Positions 53,606 through 61,710 of a DNA stretch of 64,000 nt are shown piece after piece. Both the position numbers and the translations under genes were made by a program. The stretch spans positions 330,631 to 394,630 of the forward strand of contig JAVEYB010000001.1 of assembly GCA_034003725.1 (NCBI GenBank), written 5' to 3'. The DNA is from Candidatus Zixiibacteriota bacterium (GTDB lineage Bacteria > Zixibacteria > MSB-5A5 > GN15 > FEB-12). Numbering within the stretch: position 1 is the first letter of the stretch; every line of letters begins with the position of its first letter. The notes under the pieces were generated by a model that was not told the DNA's origin, made no database searches, and saw only the letters and a list, made by a program, of their open reading frames with translations.

Positions 53606-54168
53606 ACTTCCTCAATCCTCGAGATTACGGTTGGTAGTACTTGTAGTCGGGGGAGTCCACAAATCTGACCGTTCCTTACCAAATGTCCTATACGCACTGA
53701 CCTCCTCTCTGCGATCGACATATGTACTTCTATACCTTTTTTATCCACTAAATAGACACGCCAAGGAATTAAGCTGTCAACAAGAATATCCCCGGTCAAC
53801 GTTTAACTCTTTTTCACACGCCTGCAAATGGAGACATCCTCGTACTTGATGTATCGGACAATTCCCCCATGTGGTTTAGGTCCGCATGGAAAATATTTCC
53901 ACCTAACCGGCTGTATCACAGTCGCAACGGTGTGCGAGCCCCGCATCCGGCCCAACCGCTCAAATCATTCGGCCATGAACGATCTCGTCCTCAACGCAAA
54001 ATCTGCTTTTCCTCCCGACCGATTCCACACCATCCCACCGTCGCGTGTGTACGCGCTGCGCGCGACACACCTGCCGAAGTTTGCCGTATCTGCAGCCTTG
54101 CCGCCGGGCGCACCGCTGCGTACCTTCGGCTCATCCGAGTGGATCGAAACGTGGAGCGACGGTATCCG
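53606..54168. other. Intergenic region between divergent TonB and CDP-alcohol transferase genes
   Basis: 563 bp. Apart from the promoter at 53751-53780, I see no gene or RNA. Open frames over 53828-54172 run into the downstream gene but have no family-like composition or ribosome site. Confidence 0.5.
53751..53780 (-). promoter_or_regulatory. Candidate promoter of the TonB receptor operon
   Basis: Minus strand TTGACA, 18-bp spacer, TCTATT in an AT-rich stretch about 146 bp before the ATG at 53605. Confidence 0.5.
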
Positions 54169-54810
54169 ATGAGTCATGGCGTTGTCACATGGCCGAACTT
54201 TTTCAGCATGCTGCGCGTGCTGCTTCTGCCCGGGGTCGCGTACGGGCTTGCCCGCGATGACGGCACGGGGATGGCAATCTGCGTCACGCTGTTTGTCGTG
54301 GCGGGGATCAGCGACTTTCTCGACGGCTACCTTGCCCGTCGCCTGAACCAGGTCTCCCCTCTGGGTATTGCCCTCGATCCAATCGCCGACAAGATATTCG
54401 CCGGGGCGACCGTTGTTCTGCTGGTGGTGTACCGCGACCTGCCGGTCTGGCTGGCGCTCGTGGTCGTGGGTCGTGACCTGCTGATTCTGGGCGCCGGGGC
54501 GATCCTGCTGCGCGGACGGAAAATCACCCTCCCCTCCAACCTGGTCGGAAAATACACCTTCGGCATCCTCGCCTTCCTGCTCGGCTCCTATGTCATCCGC
54601 TTCCATTTCGGCATCACACTCACGACGATCGCCACCCTGATCATGATTGCCTGGTCGCTTGTCTCCTACGCCCAGGTGTTTCTCGCAGTGAGAAGTGAAA
54701 AGGAGATACCAGAAGAGGCCCCCCCCTGGCAGCTATGGCTCCTCAGAATCGCGACTGGAATTTGCTTTGTCGCCTTCGTGATCAAGTTGTATATTTATTG
54801 GACTAGCTGA
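54169..54810 (+). CDS. CDP-alcohol phosphatidyltransferase (PgsA-like)
   Basis: 213 aa from ATG 54169; the longer frame to 53869 is not conserved. The CDP-alcohol signature DG-x2-AR-x8-G-x3-D-x3-D is complete: DGYLAR at about 57-62, then G, D and the last D of LDPIAD. Four to five hydrophobic segments are visible. The N-terminal WPNFFSMLRVLLLP (family TxPNxLTxxR) points to phosphatidylglycerophosphate synthase rather than the Ser or archaetidyl enzymes. It acts at the inner membrane in phospholipid synthesis. A zinc-finger membrane protein gene follows after 29 bp. Confidence 0.88.
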   Translation: MSHGVVTWPNFFSMLRVLLLPGVAYGLARDDGTGMAICVTLFVVAGISDFLDGYLARRLNQVSPLGIALDPIADKIFAGATVVLLVVYRDLPVWLALVVVGRDLLILGAGAILLRGRKITLPSNLVGKYTFGILAFLLGSYVIRFHFGITLTTIATLIMIAWSLVSYAQVFLAVRSEKEIPEEAPPWQLWLLRIATGICFVAFVIKLYIYWTS

Positions 54811-54839
54811 ACTTTATCGTCTCACAGGGGAGAGGAACC

Positions 54840-55823
54840 ATGTCACAGAAACCTGCCGCGCCGGTATCGTGCAGCAACCACCCCGGCATCCCTGCGACTG
54901 TCACCTGCGACCACTGTGGCCGCGCCGTCTGCGACCAATGCTGCGTCTCGCTCATCGCCCGGGAACTCGACTTCTGCTCCGACACCTGCCTGCAGCGCTA
55001 TACTGCGCAGAACCGAACAGAATATGGCTCCCCCGACCGACCCCCGATCTCCAACCAGCAGCTAATCGAGAATCTCCGCCACCCCTTCGTCAACGGCGCC
55101 AGGCTCTTCTCTCGTTCCTTCCTGCCGCTGATTCAGAAAGTGGCACTGCCTCTCTCTGCGCTCATCGTGGCGCTCCTGGCATCGATGGGTGGACTCTCAG
55201 CGAGGCAGTATAGTTACGAGGCCACGGGCTTCAAGGGGACACTGCTCTCTCTTGTGTGCCTTGCCTGCTGGGCATTCGTTATCTTTGCGATGAATATGCT
55301 GACTTCCAGAATCTACACGGGCGGTTCAACACGAAATCTCTACTCTCAGGTAGCAAGAAGCTTTTTCAGGACCCTGGGCGCCTGGATCATCTTTCTTCTG
55401 GGGGTACTGATCGGCGCCGTCATGCTGATCATTCCGGGAATCATCGCCGGCGTTCGCCTGTTCTGGGCCGACGAATACGCGCTGCTGCACGGGATGGGAC
55501 CGATTCGCGCAGCTCGCGCAAGTGCCGATCTGACCCGTGGCTACGCCTGGCCGACACTAAAGCACCAGCTGCTGACAAATCTTATGGGAGAGTTGCTCCT
55601 TGTCGCAGCCATTATTGGCTTGAACTTCTCAATTCACCCTATCATGACCGTTTTTCCCGAATACACGCAGATGGCGATAATAATCTCCGTCCTCGTGCTG
55701 GCCCTCACCCTGACCTACGCATTCGTCCATGCCTCGGAAGTCGTCTATTTCTATGGATTACGGGCTTTGAAGTATGAAAACGAGAGGAAGAACGAACGGA
55801 CGCCGGAATCAGAGCCCCGCTAG
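54840..55823 (+). CDS. Membrane protein with N-terminal B-box-like zinc finger
   Basis: 327 aa. Residues 10-52 hold a Cys/His cluster (CSNHPGIPATVTCDHCGRAVCDQCC, then DFCSDTC) like B-box or treble-clef fingers seen at the N-terminus of bacterial multi-pass proteins. At least six hydrophobic segments follow between about 100 and 310, with GVLIGAVMLIIPGIIAGVRLFWADEYALL in the middle, similar to the glycerophosphodiesterase-associated or 'DUF975-like' membrane domain. Function unknown. RBS GGGGAGAGG precedes the ATG; probably co-transcribed with the CDP-alcohol transferase gene. Confidence 0.75.
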   Translation: MSQKPAAPVSCSNHPGIPATVTCDHCGRAVCDQCCVSLIARELDFCSDTCLQRYTAQNRTEYGSPDRPPISNQQLIENLRHPFVNGARLFSRSFLPLIQKVALPLSALIVALLASMGGLSARQYSYEATGFKGTLLSLVCLACWAFVIFAMNMLTSRIYTGGSTRNLYSQVARSFFRTLGAWIIFLLGVLIGAVMLIIPGIIAGVRLFWADEYALLHGMGPIRAARASADLTRGYAWPTLKHQLLTNLMGELLLVAAIIGLNFSIHPIMTVFPEYTQMAIIISVLVLALTLTYAFVHASEVVYFYGLRALKYENERKNERTPESEPR

Positions 55824-55845
55824 CCCCAGACTCACGCCCCAGCCG

Positions 55846-56946
55846 CTACGCCCGCCCCCGCGCCGTCACCGGAAGCGTATCCACCACCGTCCCCCCGTCG
55901 ACCAGATATGCATAGTCGAACAGGTTCACCACGGCGCAGGCGTGGTTGGGGATGATCGACACTTTCTCACCACGAACGAAGCAACCGCCGCATTCGTCGA
56001 TTATTCCGTGCTCCTCGGACAGCCGCGAGATCGTGCAGTCTTTTTCCCGTACGAGACCGTAGCCGTGCAGTGTGCTGTTGCCGTGTGCCCCCCGGTCCAG
56101 CGCCAGCGCCTTGGCGCCGGCGTCGATGACGGCACGGTCCGCGGTCGGTGTGCTTATGACGGTCGACAGAACGGACATCGCGCACTGGTCAAGGGAGGCG
56201 CTGCCGAGGCTGACCTGCATCATGTCGTTGAAGATGTAGTTACCGACTCGCAGTTCCGTCACGCCCGCCACGGCCGCCGCGTGGCGCGCGGTCGGAGTCG
56301 AACCGACCGAGACGGTGTCGACCGTCAACCCCGACGCGCGTAGCTGCTCCGCGAGCGCCACCATGCGCTCGCCTTCCTCGCGGCCGATCCGCGCGACGTC
56401 ATCGGGCCCGACCGCGGCGTACGCGTGCCCGGCATGTGTCATAACACCGCGGAAGCGCAGCGCGGGCAGCCGCTCGATCTCGCGGGCGAGCGCCAGCGCG
56501 GCATCGACGTCGGCCACACCGCACCGATGCAGGCCGGTATCGACCTCGATGAGCAACTCCAGCGTCAGGCCCTGCGTCGCGAAAAACGCCGACAACTCCC
56601 GGACGTGATCGATGGAATCCACCGCGCAGGACAGGGTGATCTGGCGACGAAGATGGGCGAGGCGATGATACTTCGCCGCACCCACGACTTGAGAGGCTAT
56701 CTGGATGTTGGTGATGCCCGCGGCCGCCATCGTTTCGGCCTCACCCAGCGTGGCGACCGCCACCCCAATCGCGCCCGCCTCGATCTGGGTCAGCGCCAGC
56801 ACCGGCATTTTGTGCGTCTTGATGTGCGGTCGGAGTTTGACGCCGTGTCGATCGGCCAGAGCCTGCATGCGCGCGATGTTGACCGCGAGGCGTTGCTGAT
56901 CGATCAGCAGGCACGGTGTGTCGAGATCCTGCACGCTCACGACCAT
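55846..56946 (-). CDS. DSD1-family PLP enzyme (D-threonine aldolase / D-serine dehydratase-like)
   Basis: 366 aa. An alanine-racemase-like TIM barrel with the PLP-lysine motif RPHIKTHKMP (residues 39-48) and GVAVATLGEAE; a C-terminal beta domain carries the metal pair NHACAVVNL (His-x-Cys) that defines D-threonine aldolases and eukaryotic-type D-serine dehydratases. The product either cleaves a D-3-hydroxyamino acid to glycine and an aldehyde or deaminates D-serine; sequence alone does not separate these. It starts 6 bp after the ABC/TolC-like gene stop, so it is likely translated from the same message. Confidence 0.88.
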   Translation of the reverse strand: MVVSVQDLDTPCLLIDQQRLAVNIARMQALADRHGVKLRPHIKTHKMPVLALTQIEAGAIGVAVATLGEAETMAAAGITNIQIASQVVGAAKYHRLAHLRRQITLSCAVDSIDHVRELSAFFATQGLTLELLIEVDTGLHRCGVADVDAALALAREIERLPALRFRGVMTHAGHAYAAVGPDDVARIGREEGERMVALAEQLRASGLTVDTVSVGSTPTARHAAAVAGVTELRVGNYIFNDMMQVSLGSASLDQCAMSVLSTVISTPTADRAVIDAGAKALALDRGAHGNSTLHGYGLVREKDCTISRLSEEHGIIDECGGCFVRGEKVSIIPNHACAVVNLFDYAYLVDGGTVVDTLPVTARGRA

Positions 56947-56952
56947 CGGCGC

Positions 56953-58812
56953 CTACCCTCCGGACTCGCCGCTTGAAATGAATCTGAGCAACTGCTGCGC
57001 CGGAGTCGTGTTGAGTTCGTTCATCGACCAGCCGACCACGTAAGCCAGACGAGCGCAGGCCCGAAAGAAGGCCATGCGATTGTCCAATGCCGCCATACGT
57101 GCCGCCCGCCCGGCGTCCAGCGCATCGATCTTGTCACGGTCCGAGACCGAAGGCGCTTCTATCAGGCGCTGCAGATAGCTCCGGCTGTCATCCTCGGCCC
57201 GACGCAAGGGAACGCCGGCCAGCAGGGTGCGTTCGATCTCGAGCAGGGCGGCGTAAATTGCGCCTCGAAGATCATCTGCTCCCGTCGTGGCGGCTGCCGT
57301 TCGCGCGGCTTCGTCGGCGAGCCGTTCAAGCAGCCCGGACCGGAACTGTTCGTGTGACACGAGCCTGGATAACCTCACGTACAGGGATGCCTGTACTCGC
57401 TCTGAGAAAACGGTCGTATCGATGAACAGGGCATAGGTTGGCGGGAAATCCATGGACTCCGCCAGCCTCGCTGCGGCCGTACGCTTCGATGACTGAGACG
57501 TTATGAGCGCGGCTTCCAACAAGGCGCGCCGAGCCTGAAGGCGGGTGAGAGTCTCCGGCTGCGCCAGCCCGACCTGTGCCGCACCGTGGGCCCGCTCCCG
57601 GAAAACGTCGATAACCGCCAGTACCTCGGCGTCGATCCGGACCGTTTCGAGCGCGTGTGCCAGGCTCAGATAGGCCTCACTGACGTCCGCCTCCAGAGCT
57701 ATCCGATCCGGCGGCGAAGCTGCGTGGGATCGACGTGAATAGGCGGTCGCCAGTGCCGCCGTATAATCGTAGAACTCACCCCTGTCCGCGGCCGGGCGAA
57801 TCGTCAGAACGTCGGCAACTGAACCGTCCAGCGCGACTCCGCATGAGGCCGCAACATCGGCGTTCACCGTCAGCCCTCTGGCCTGCTCGTATGCGGTTGG
57901 CAGATCGGCCGGCGATATCCCCTCGACTATCCGTTTCAGTTTCCAGGCCGTGATCACCGCTTCAGCCATCATCGTTCGACCCGCATCGGACGCCAGCGCC
58001 CCGCGCCCCACCGGATAAGCGCCATCGGATGCAAAGACGGGACGACGGACGGAGTTGCTTCGTTCGAAAAACGGGCGGATTGCATCGGGCTGCACGCCCC
58101 ACAGCGGCGAGATGTAGACGGCGTCGGCCCCCGGAGGAACCTTCTGATATGCATTGAAAAATGCGAACTCACCGCGCGGCGTGTATCCGGACGAGACGAC
58201 TAGTTCAATCTTCTGCCCTCCGATTGACTGCCGCATGCGTTCGAGCAGACGCTCCGTTTCGCCGTTGGAGTCAAAGCAGATTACCGCAACCGTGTCTATC
58301 GCGAACAGTGAACTAAGCGCCGAGAAATCGCGAGAATACCGATCCGGATACAGGGTGACGGTCAGATTCTCTGCAATCGGGCGGCCCGTGCTGTCCACCA
58401 GACCTTCCGCGATCGGATCGAACCGATAAGCCGCGACTACAGGTTTGCGGAATCCCGCTTCCAACAGATCTTCGACGACCCACGGCCCCATGGCCAGGAT
58501 GACGTCTGCGTGGTCGTCGTCAACCAGCTTCCGTATTCTCTCGCGACAGCCGGCGCGATCCCATTCTGCGTTCACGTAGGCGTCAGGAGGGGTCTCGACA
58601 CGGAAGGAATCGGGAAGCATCGCCCGCAGTTCGTTCAGGACCGCCCCCCGCATGGCGACATGGCCCGCATAGTCACCCGCCTGTACCACGCCGAGACGCA
58701 CCGCGGCGGCGCCGGCGCCGGTCGACAAAGAAAAGACGCAGACGCAGATTACCGCGAGCGCCCGAGAGACGAGTCGCCGGAAGTGGCCGGGCATATTCTT
58801 ATGAAACGGCAT
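56953..58812 (-). CDS. Fusion of ABC-type periplasmic substrate-binding domain and TolC-like helical domain
   Basis: 619 aa. Signal peptide (core ALAVICVCVFSLSTGAGA). Residues about 38-330 match the ABC_sub_bind fold (LGVVQAGDYAGHVAMRGAVLNEL, DVILAMGPWVVEDLL, KPVVAAYRFDPIAEGLV, DAVYISPLWGVQPDAIRPF). Residues about 345-610 are all helical with TolC/outer-membrane-efflux patterning: VSEAYLSLAHALETVRIDAE, GLAQPETLTRLQARRALLEAAL, TAAARLAE. TolC normally has two such halves and about 400 residues; only one complete half is recognisable. The architecture is unusual. It is followed by the PLP gene and preceded by a lone receiver. Confidence 0.7.
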   Translation of the reverse strand: MPFHKNMPGHFRRLVSRALAVICVCVFSLSTGAGAAAVRLGVVQAGDYAGHVAMRGAVLNELRAMLPDSFRVETPPDAYVNAEWDRAGCRERIRKLVDDDHADVILAMGPWVVEDLLEAGFRKPVVAAYRFDPIAEGLVDSTGRPIAENLTVTLYPDRYSRDFSALSSLFAIDTVAVICFDSNGETERLLERMRQSIGGQKIELVVSSGYTPRGEFAFFNAYQKVPPGADAVYISPLWGVQPDAIRPFFERSNSVRRPVFASDGAYPVGRGALASDAGRTMMAEAVITAWKLKRIVEGISPADLPTAYEQARGLTVNADVAASCGVALDGSVADVLTIRPAADRGEFYDYTAALATAYSRRSHAASPPDRIALEADVSEAYLSLAHALETVRIDAEVLAVIDVFRERAHGAAQVGLAQPETLTRLQARRALLEAALITSQSSKRTAAARLAESMDFPPTYALFIDTTVFSERVQASLYVRLSRLVSHEQFRSGLLERLADEAARTAAATTGADDLRGAIYAALLEIERTLLAGVPLRRAEDDSRSYLQRLIEAPSVSDRDKIDALDAGRAARMAALDNRMAFFRACARLAYVVGWSMNELNTTPAQQLLRFISSGESGG

Positions 58813-58933
58813 ACCTGTGTACGGTACGCCGGGGGCTCTGATGATGTCAACCCGATTCTACGCTCGCGGGTGAGCGGCGCAGGTTTCCGGGCCGGGATTG
58901 GTCGTGCCGTCGCCTGCCGCCCGGCCCGCTGCA

Positions 58934-59290
58934 CTACTTCAGGAGTTCATCAATCGCCTTGATCAGCGCCTGGGCCCGGTACGGCTTCTCGAGGTACGAG
59001 GTCCGGTTCCGCAGGGTGTCATCGATAGACACGTTGCTCTCGGGCTGGCCCGACGACAACACGCAGGGTATATCCTCACGTATTGCGCGCAGTCGTCGCA
59101 GCGTTTCAAGGCCCGACATCCCCGGCATGCTCATATCAAGCAGGACGCCGTCAATGTCCTCGGCGCGGGAAAACGCCTCAATCGCCTCTTCCCCGGTTAC
59201 TGCCGATAGAACTTCGTACCCCCCGCGTCGCAGAATCTTTTCGGCCAGCGACCGGATCATTTCCTCGTCGTCGATAACAAGAACCTTCAC
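58934..59290 (-). CDS. Stand-alone response-regulator receiver domain
   Basis: 118 aa from the GTG at 59290 (VKVLVIDDEEMIRSLAEKIL), the usual receiver N-terminus; an ATG at 59476 in the same frame would add 62 non-conserved residues. The acidic pocket DDEE, phosphoacceptor VLLDMSMPGMSG and conserved Lys in YLEKPY are intact. No output domain, CheY/Spo0F-like. It lies 121 bp before the ABC/TolC-like gene on the same strand. No histidine kinase is nearby. The stretch 59291-59584 shows no other feature. Confidence 0.85.
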   Translation of the reverse strand: MKVLVIDDEEMIRSLAEKILRRGGYEVLSAVTGEEAIEAFSRAEDIDGVLLDMSMPGMSGLETLRRLRAIREDIPCVLSSGQPESNVSIDDTLRNRTSYLEKPYRAQALIKAIDELLK

Positions 59291-59584
59291 GCGCGGCCCC
59301 CATCGTTGAGGTGTTATGGCACCCGGACGTTCCGCTCGCCTGATGTCTTGTCCTGTCGACTCGCAGTTGCAGCTCACAGCCAAGACCCAACGTGGCTCAC
59401 CGGAAACTAATGGATTTTCTCTCCGGGTGCAACACTTCCCGGCAGTCGTAATCAGGACCTCGGGGTCGTCTGTCATTCCCTCGATACCCCGGCGGACCGG
59501 AAAACCGCCATCAGGAATCTAACCCGTAGACGGATTGCAGGCGGCAGTTCGGACTCAAAGTTGCCGGCGGAGCGAAAAAAGTGT

Positions 59585-59614
59585 TTGACACCTGACAATT
59601 TCGCGTCATATTAT
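59585..59614 (+). promoter_or_regulatory. Promoter of the ABC exporter leader
   Basis: Plus strand TTGACA, 18-bp spacer, TATTAT. Predicted start near 59621, 64 nt before the leader ORF. Confidence 0.75.
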
Positions 59615-59684
59615 CGAAACTTGCGGCCTTGACTGCCGTATAGTGATGGAATGATCCAGTAAACCTGTCGAGGAGAAGCGTTTG

Positions 59685-59765
59685 ATGAGCAACAAAATCG
59701 GCATCAATCTCGCTCAGCGACCCAATGGCCGCACCTGCGACGGGAGGCGTTTACGCAGATTGTGA
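59685..59765 (+). CDS. 26-residue leader peptide of the ABC exporter operon
   Basis: ATG at 59685 with AGGAG nine bases upstream; the product is MSNKIGINLAQRPNGRTCDG followed by RRLRRL and a TGA stop. It is Arg-rich at the end (five Arg in the last eleven codons, using CGC, AGG, CGT, CGC and AGA). Its codons 18-20 (TGC GAC GGG) overlap a segment that pairs with the downstream terminator arm, which is the expected layout for translation-coupled attenuation. Too short for protein-family evidence; the call rests on position, ribosome site and RNA structure. Confidence 0.6.
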   Translation: MSNKIGINLAQRPNGRTCDGRRLRRL

Positions 59766-59824
59766 CTTCGTTCACATATAAATGTACTCAACCCGTCGCA
59801 CCACCTCGGTTCGACGGGTTTTTT
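59736..59824 (+). promoter_or_regulatory. Transcription attenuator (terminator and competing antiterminator)
   Basis: Terminator: AACCCGTCG (59790-59798) pairs with CGACGGGTT (59812-59820), followed by T4-6. Antiterminator: TGCGACGGG (59736-59744), inside the leader ORF, is the exact complement of CCCGTCGCA (59792-59800), the same terminator arm. The segments at 59738 and 59812 share CGACGGG, so only one pairing can form at a time. The ABC exporter starts 65 bp after the T-run. Confidence 0.65.
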
Positions 59825-59889
59825 CGTTCCGTCGACCGGACCATGATCAACCCAGTTCCGTGTGACGTAACGTACTATGAGGCATTAAG

Positions 59890-61710
59890 ATGACTCACGA
59901 AATGTTTGATGACGACATCGTCCTGCCGAAGGAACATGAAATCGGCGTCGGGACCGCCTTTAAACGGCTCATGCCGTTCCTCGCCCGCCATAAATGGGGT
60001 CTTTTGTTGTGTCTGGGACTTCTGGTTTCGATCACCGGCCTGTCGTTGATATGGCCCGTGCTGATCCAGCGCGCCATCGACTACCGACTGGTCGAACAAC
60101 TCGGCCTGCCGGCCGACCAGCGCGATTTCGCACCCCTCATGTACATCGCGGGCGCAATAGTCGTGATCCAGCTGTTGACCCTTGTCTTCCAGTTTGTCCA
60201 GCGCGTCAAACTCGAAACCATCGGCCAAAACATCATGCTGGACCTGAAGCGAAAGCTGTTCGATCACATCCTCTCGCTGGATACGTCGTTTTTCGATGAA
60301 CATCCGGTGGGTCGCCTCATGGCCCGGATCGAATCCGACTGCGAATCGCTCCGTCTGCTGTTCACCAATACGGTGGTGCTCGTGGTCGGCGACCTCATGC
60401 TGATACTCGGCATCTACGGGATCATGATGTGGTACGAGTGGAAGCTCGCCGTGGTGATCTTCGCGGCCATTCCCGCGCTGTTCGTCATGGGCTACTTCTT
60501 CCACCGGCTGACCACGCATCGCTTCCTGGCGCTTCGCAAGAAGGCGGCCGAGGTCACGGCCACCATTACGGAATTTCTGCACGGCATGTCGATCGTGCAG
60601 ATCTTCCACCGTGGCGACTACGCCCGCGACCGTGTGCTGAAGGTCAACGAAGCGAAATTCAAGGAGGATCGGTTTGTCAATGTCGCCGTGACGTTGTTTT
60701 TCAACGTCCTGCACTATATCGAATTCGTAAAAGTCGGGCTGGTGTTGCTGCTCGGCTCGCTGTGGGGCATCTCGGCGGGTACGATCGTGACGTTCATCCT
60801 GCTGATCTGGAAAGAGTTCGAGCCGATCGCCCGTACCTCCGAACAGCTCGGCAGCTTCCAGAAAGGAATGGCCGGCGCCCGTCGGATTTTTGGCCTGCTT
60901 GACCTGAAGCCGAAACTCACGGAACCCGCAAACCCCGTACCGTGGGACGGCCTCACGCACTCGATCCGGTTCGAACACGTCTGGTTCTCGTACACCGACG
61001 ACGAAAACTGGGTGCTCAAGGATGTCGATTTCGAGATCCCGGCCGGCAAACGATTCGCCCTCGCCGGCGTCACCGGCGGCGGCAAGTCGACCGTTATCGG
61101 CCTGCTGCTGCGGCTGTACGATCCGCAAAAAGGACGGATTCTGGTCGATGGGATCGATATCCGCACGATCAGCACCGCGGACCTGCGCAAACGGTTCGCG
61201 CTCGTCCTGCAGGATATCATCCTGTTCCCCGGCTCGGTGGCCGACAATATCGGCCTCGAAGTTGAATCGGTGAGCCGCGAGGCGATTGCCGATGCCGCGG
61301 CTACGGTTGCGGCCGACCGCTTCATCAAGCGCCTGCCGAACGGCTTCGACACCGAGGTCTCGGAAAAAGGATCGAACTTCAGCCGGGGCGAACGCCAGTT
61401 GCTCTCGTTCGCGCGGGCGCTGGCGGTCAATCCCGACGTGCTGATCCTCGACGAGGCGACCTCCTCGGTCGACCCGGAAACCGAACGCACGATCCAGGCC
61501 TCGCTCAAGAAGCTGATGGCCGGGCGCACGTCGCTGATTATCGCGCACCGGTTGTCGACGATTCTCGATGTCGACCAGATTCTGGTTATCAAGCGCGGTG
61601 AAATTGTCGAACGCGGCAGTCACACCGAGCTGATCCTGCAGGATGGGTATTACAGCCGCCTGTTCCACCTGCAGTTCAAGAACAAAAACGGAGTTACCGC
61701 TCATGCGTAA
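59890..61710 (+). CDS. ABC exporter half-transporter (BmrD/TM288-like subunit)
   Basis: 606 aa. Six hydrophobic helices lie in residues about 40-340 (type IV exporter membrane domain) and the nucleotide-binding domain in 350-600: Walker A GVTGGGKST, Q-loop LQDI, signature FSRGERQ (degenerate LSGGQ), Walker B LILDEATSSVD with the catalytic Glu kept and H-loop AHRLST. It overlaps the next ABC gene by 8 bp, so the two make a heterodimer for export of drugs or lipids. GAGG lies 8 bases ahead of the ATG. Regulated by the upstream attenuator if the model is right. Confidence 0.93.
   Translation: MTHEMFDDDIVLPKEHEIGVGTAFKRLMPFLARHKWGLLLCLGLLVSITGLSLIWPVLIQRAIDYRLVEQLGLPADQRDFAPLMYIAGAIVVIQLLTLVFQFVQRVKLETIGQNIMLDLKRKLFDHILSLDTSFFDEHPVGRLMARIESDCESLRLLFTNTVVLVVGDLMLILGIYGIMMWYEWKLAVVIFAAIPALFVMGYFFHRLTTHRFLALRKKAAEVTATITEFLHGMSIVQIFHRGDYARDRVLKVNEAKFKEDRFVNVAVTLFFNVLHYIEFVKVGLVLLLGSLWGISAGTIVTFILLIWKEFEPIARTSEQLGSFQKGMAGARRIFGLLDLKPKLTEPANPVPWDGLTHSIRFEHVWFSYTDDENWVLKDVDFEIPAGKRFALAGVTGGGKSTVIGLLLRLYDPQKGRILVDGIDIRTISTADLRKRFALVLQDIILFPGSVADNIGLEVESVSREAIADAAATVAADRFIKRLPNGFDTEVSEKGSNFSRGERQLLSFARALAVNPDVLILDEATSSVDPETERTIQASLKKLMAGRTSLIIAHRLSTILDVDQILVIKRGEIVERGSHTELILQDGYYSRLFHLQFKNKNGVTAHA

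Noticed and set aside
53869..54168. N-terminal extension of the CDP-alcohol transferase
   Set aside because: The added 100 residues are polar and His/Arg-rich with no family resemblance; the ATG at 54169 begins the conserved domain.
59291..59476. ATG 59476 as start of the receiver protein
   Set aside because: Adds 62 residues unlike any receiver; the GTG at 59290 begins the conserved domain exactly.
59875..61704. Minus-strand open frame of 609 codons across the first ABC gene
   Set aside because: Antisense shadow; the plus-strand frame has a complete ABC transporter.
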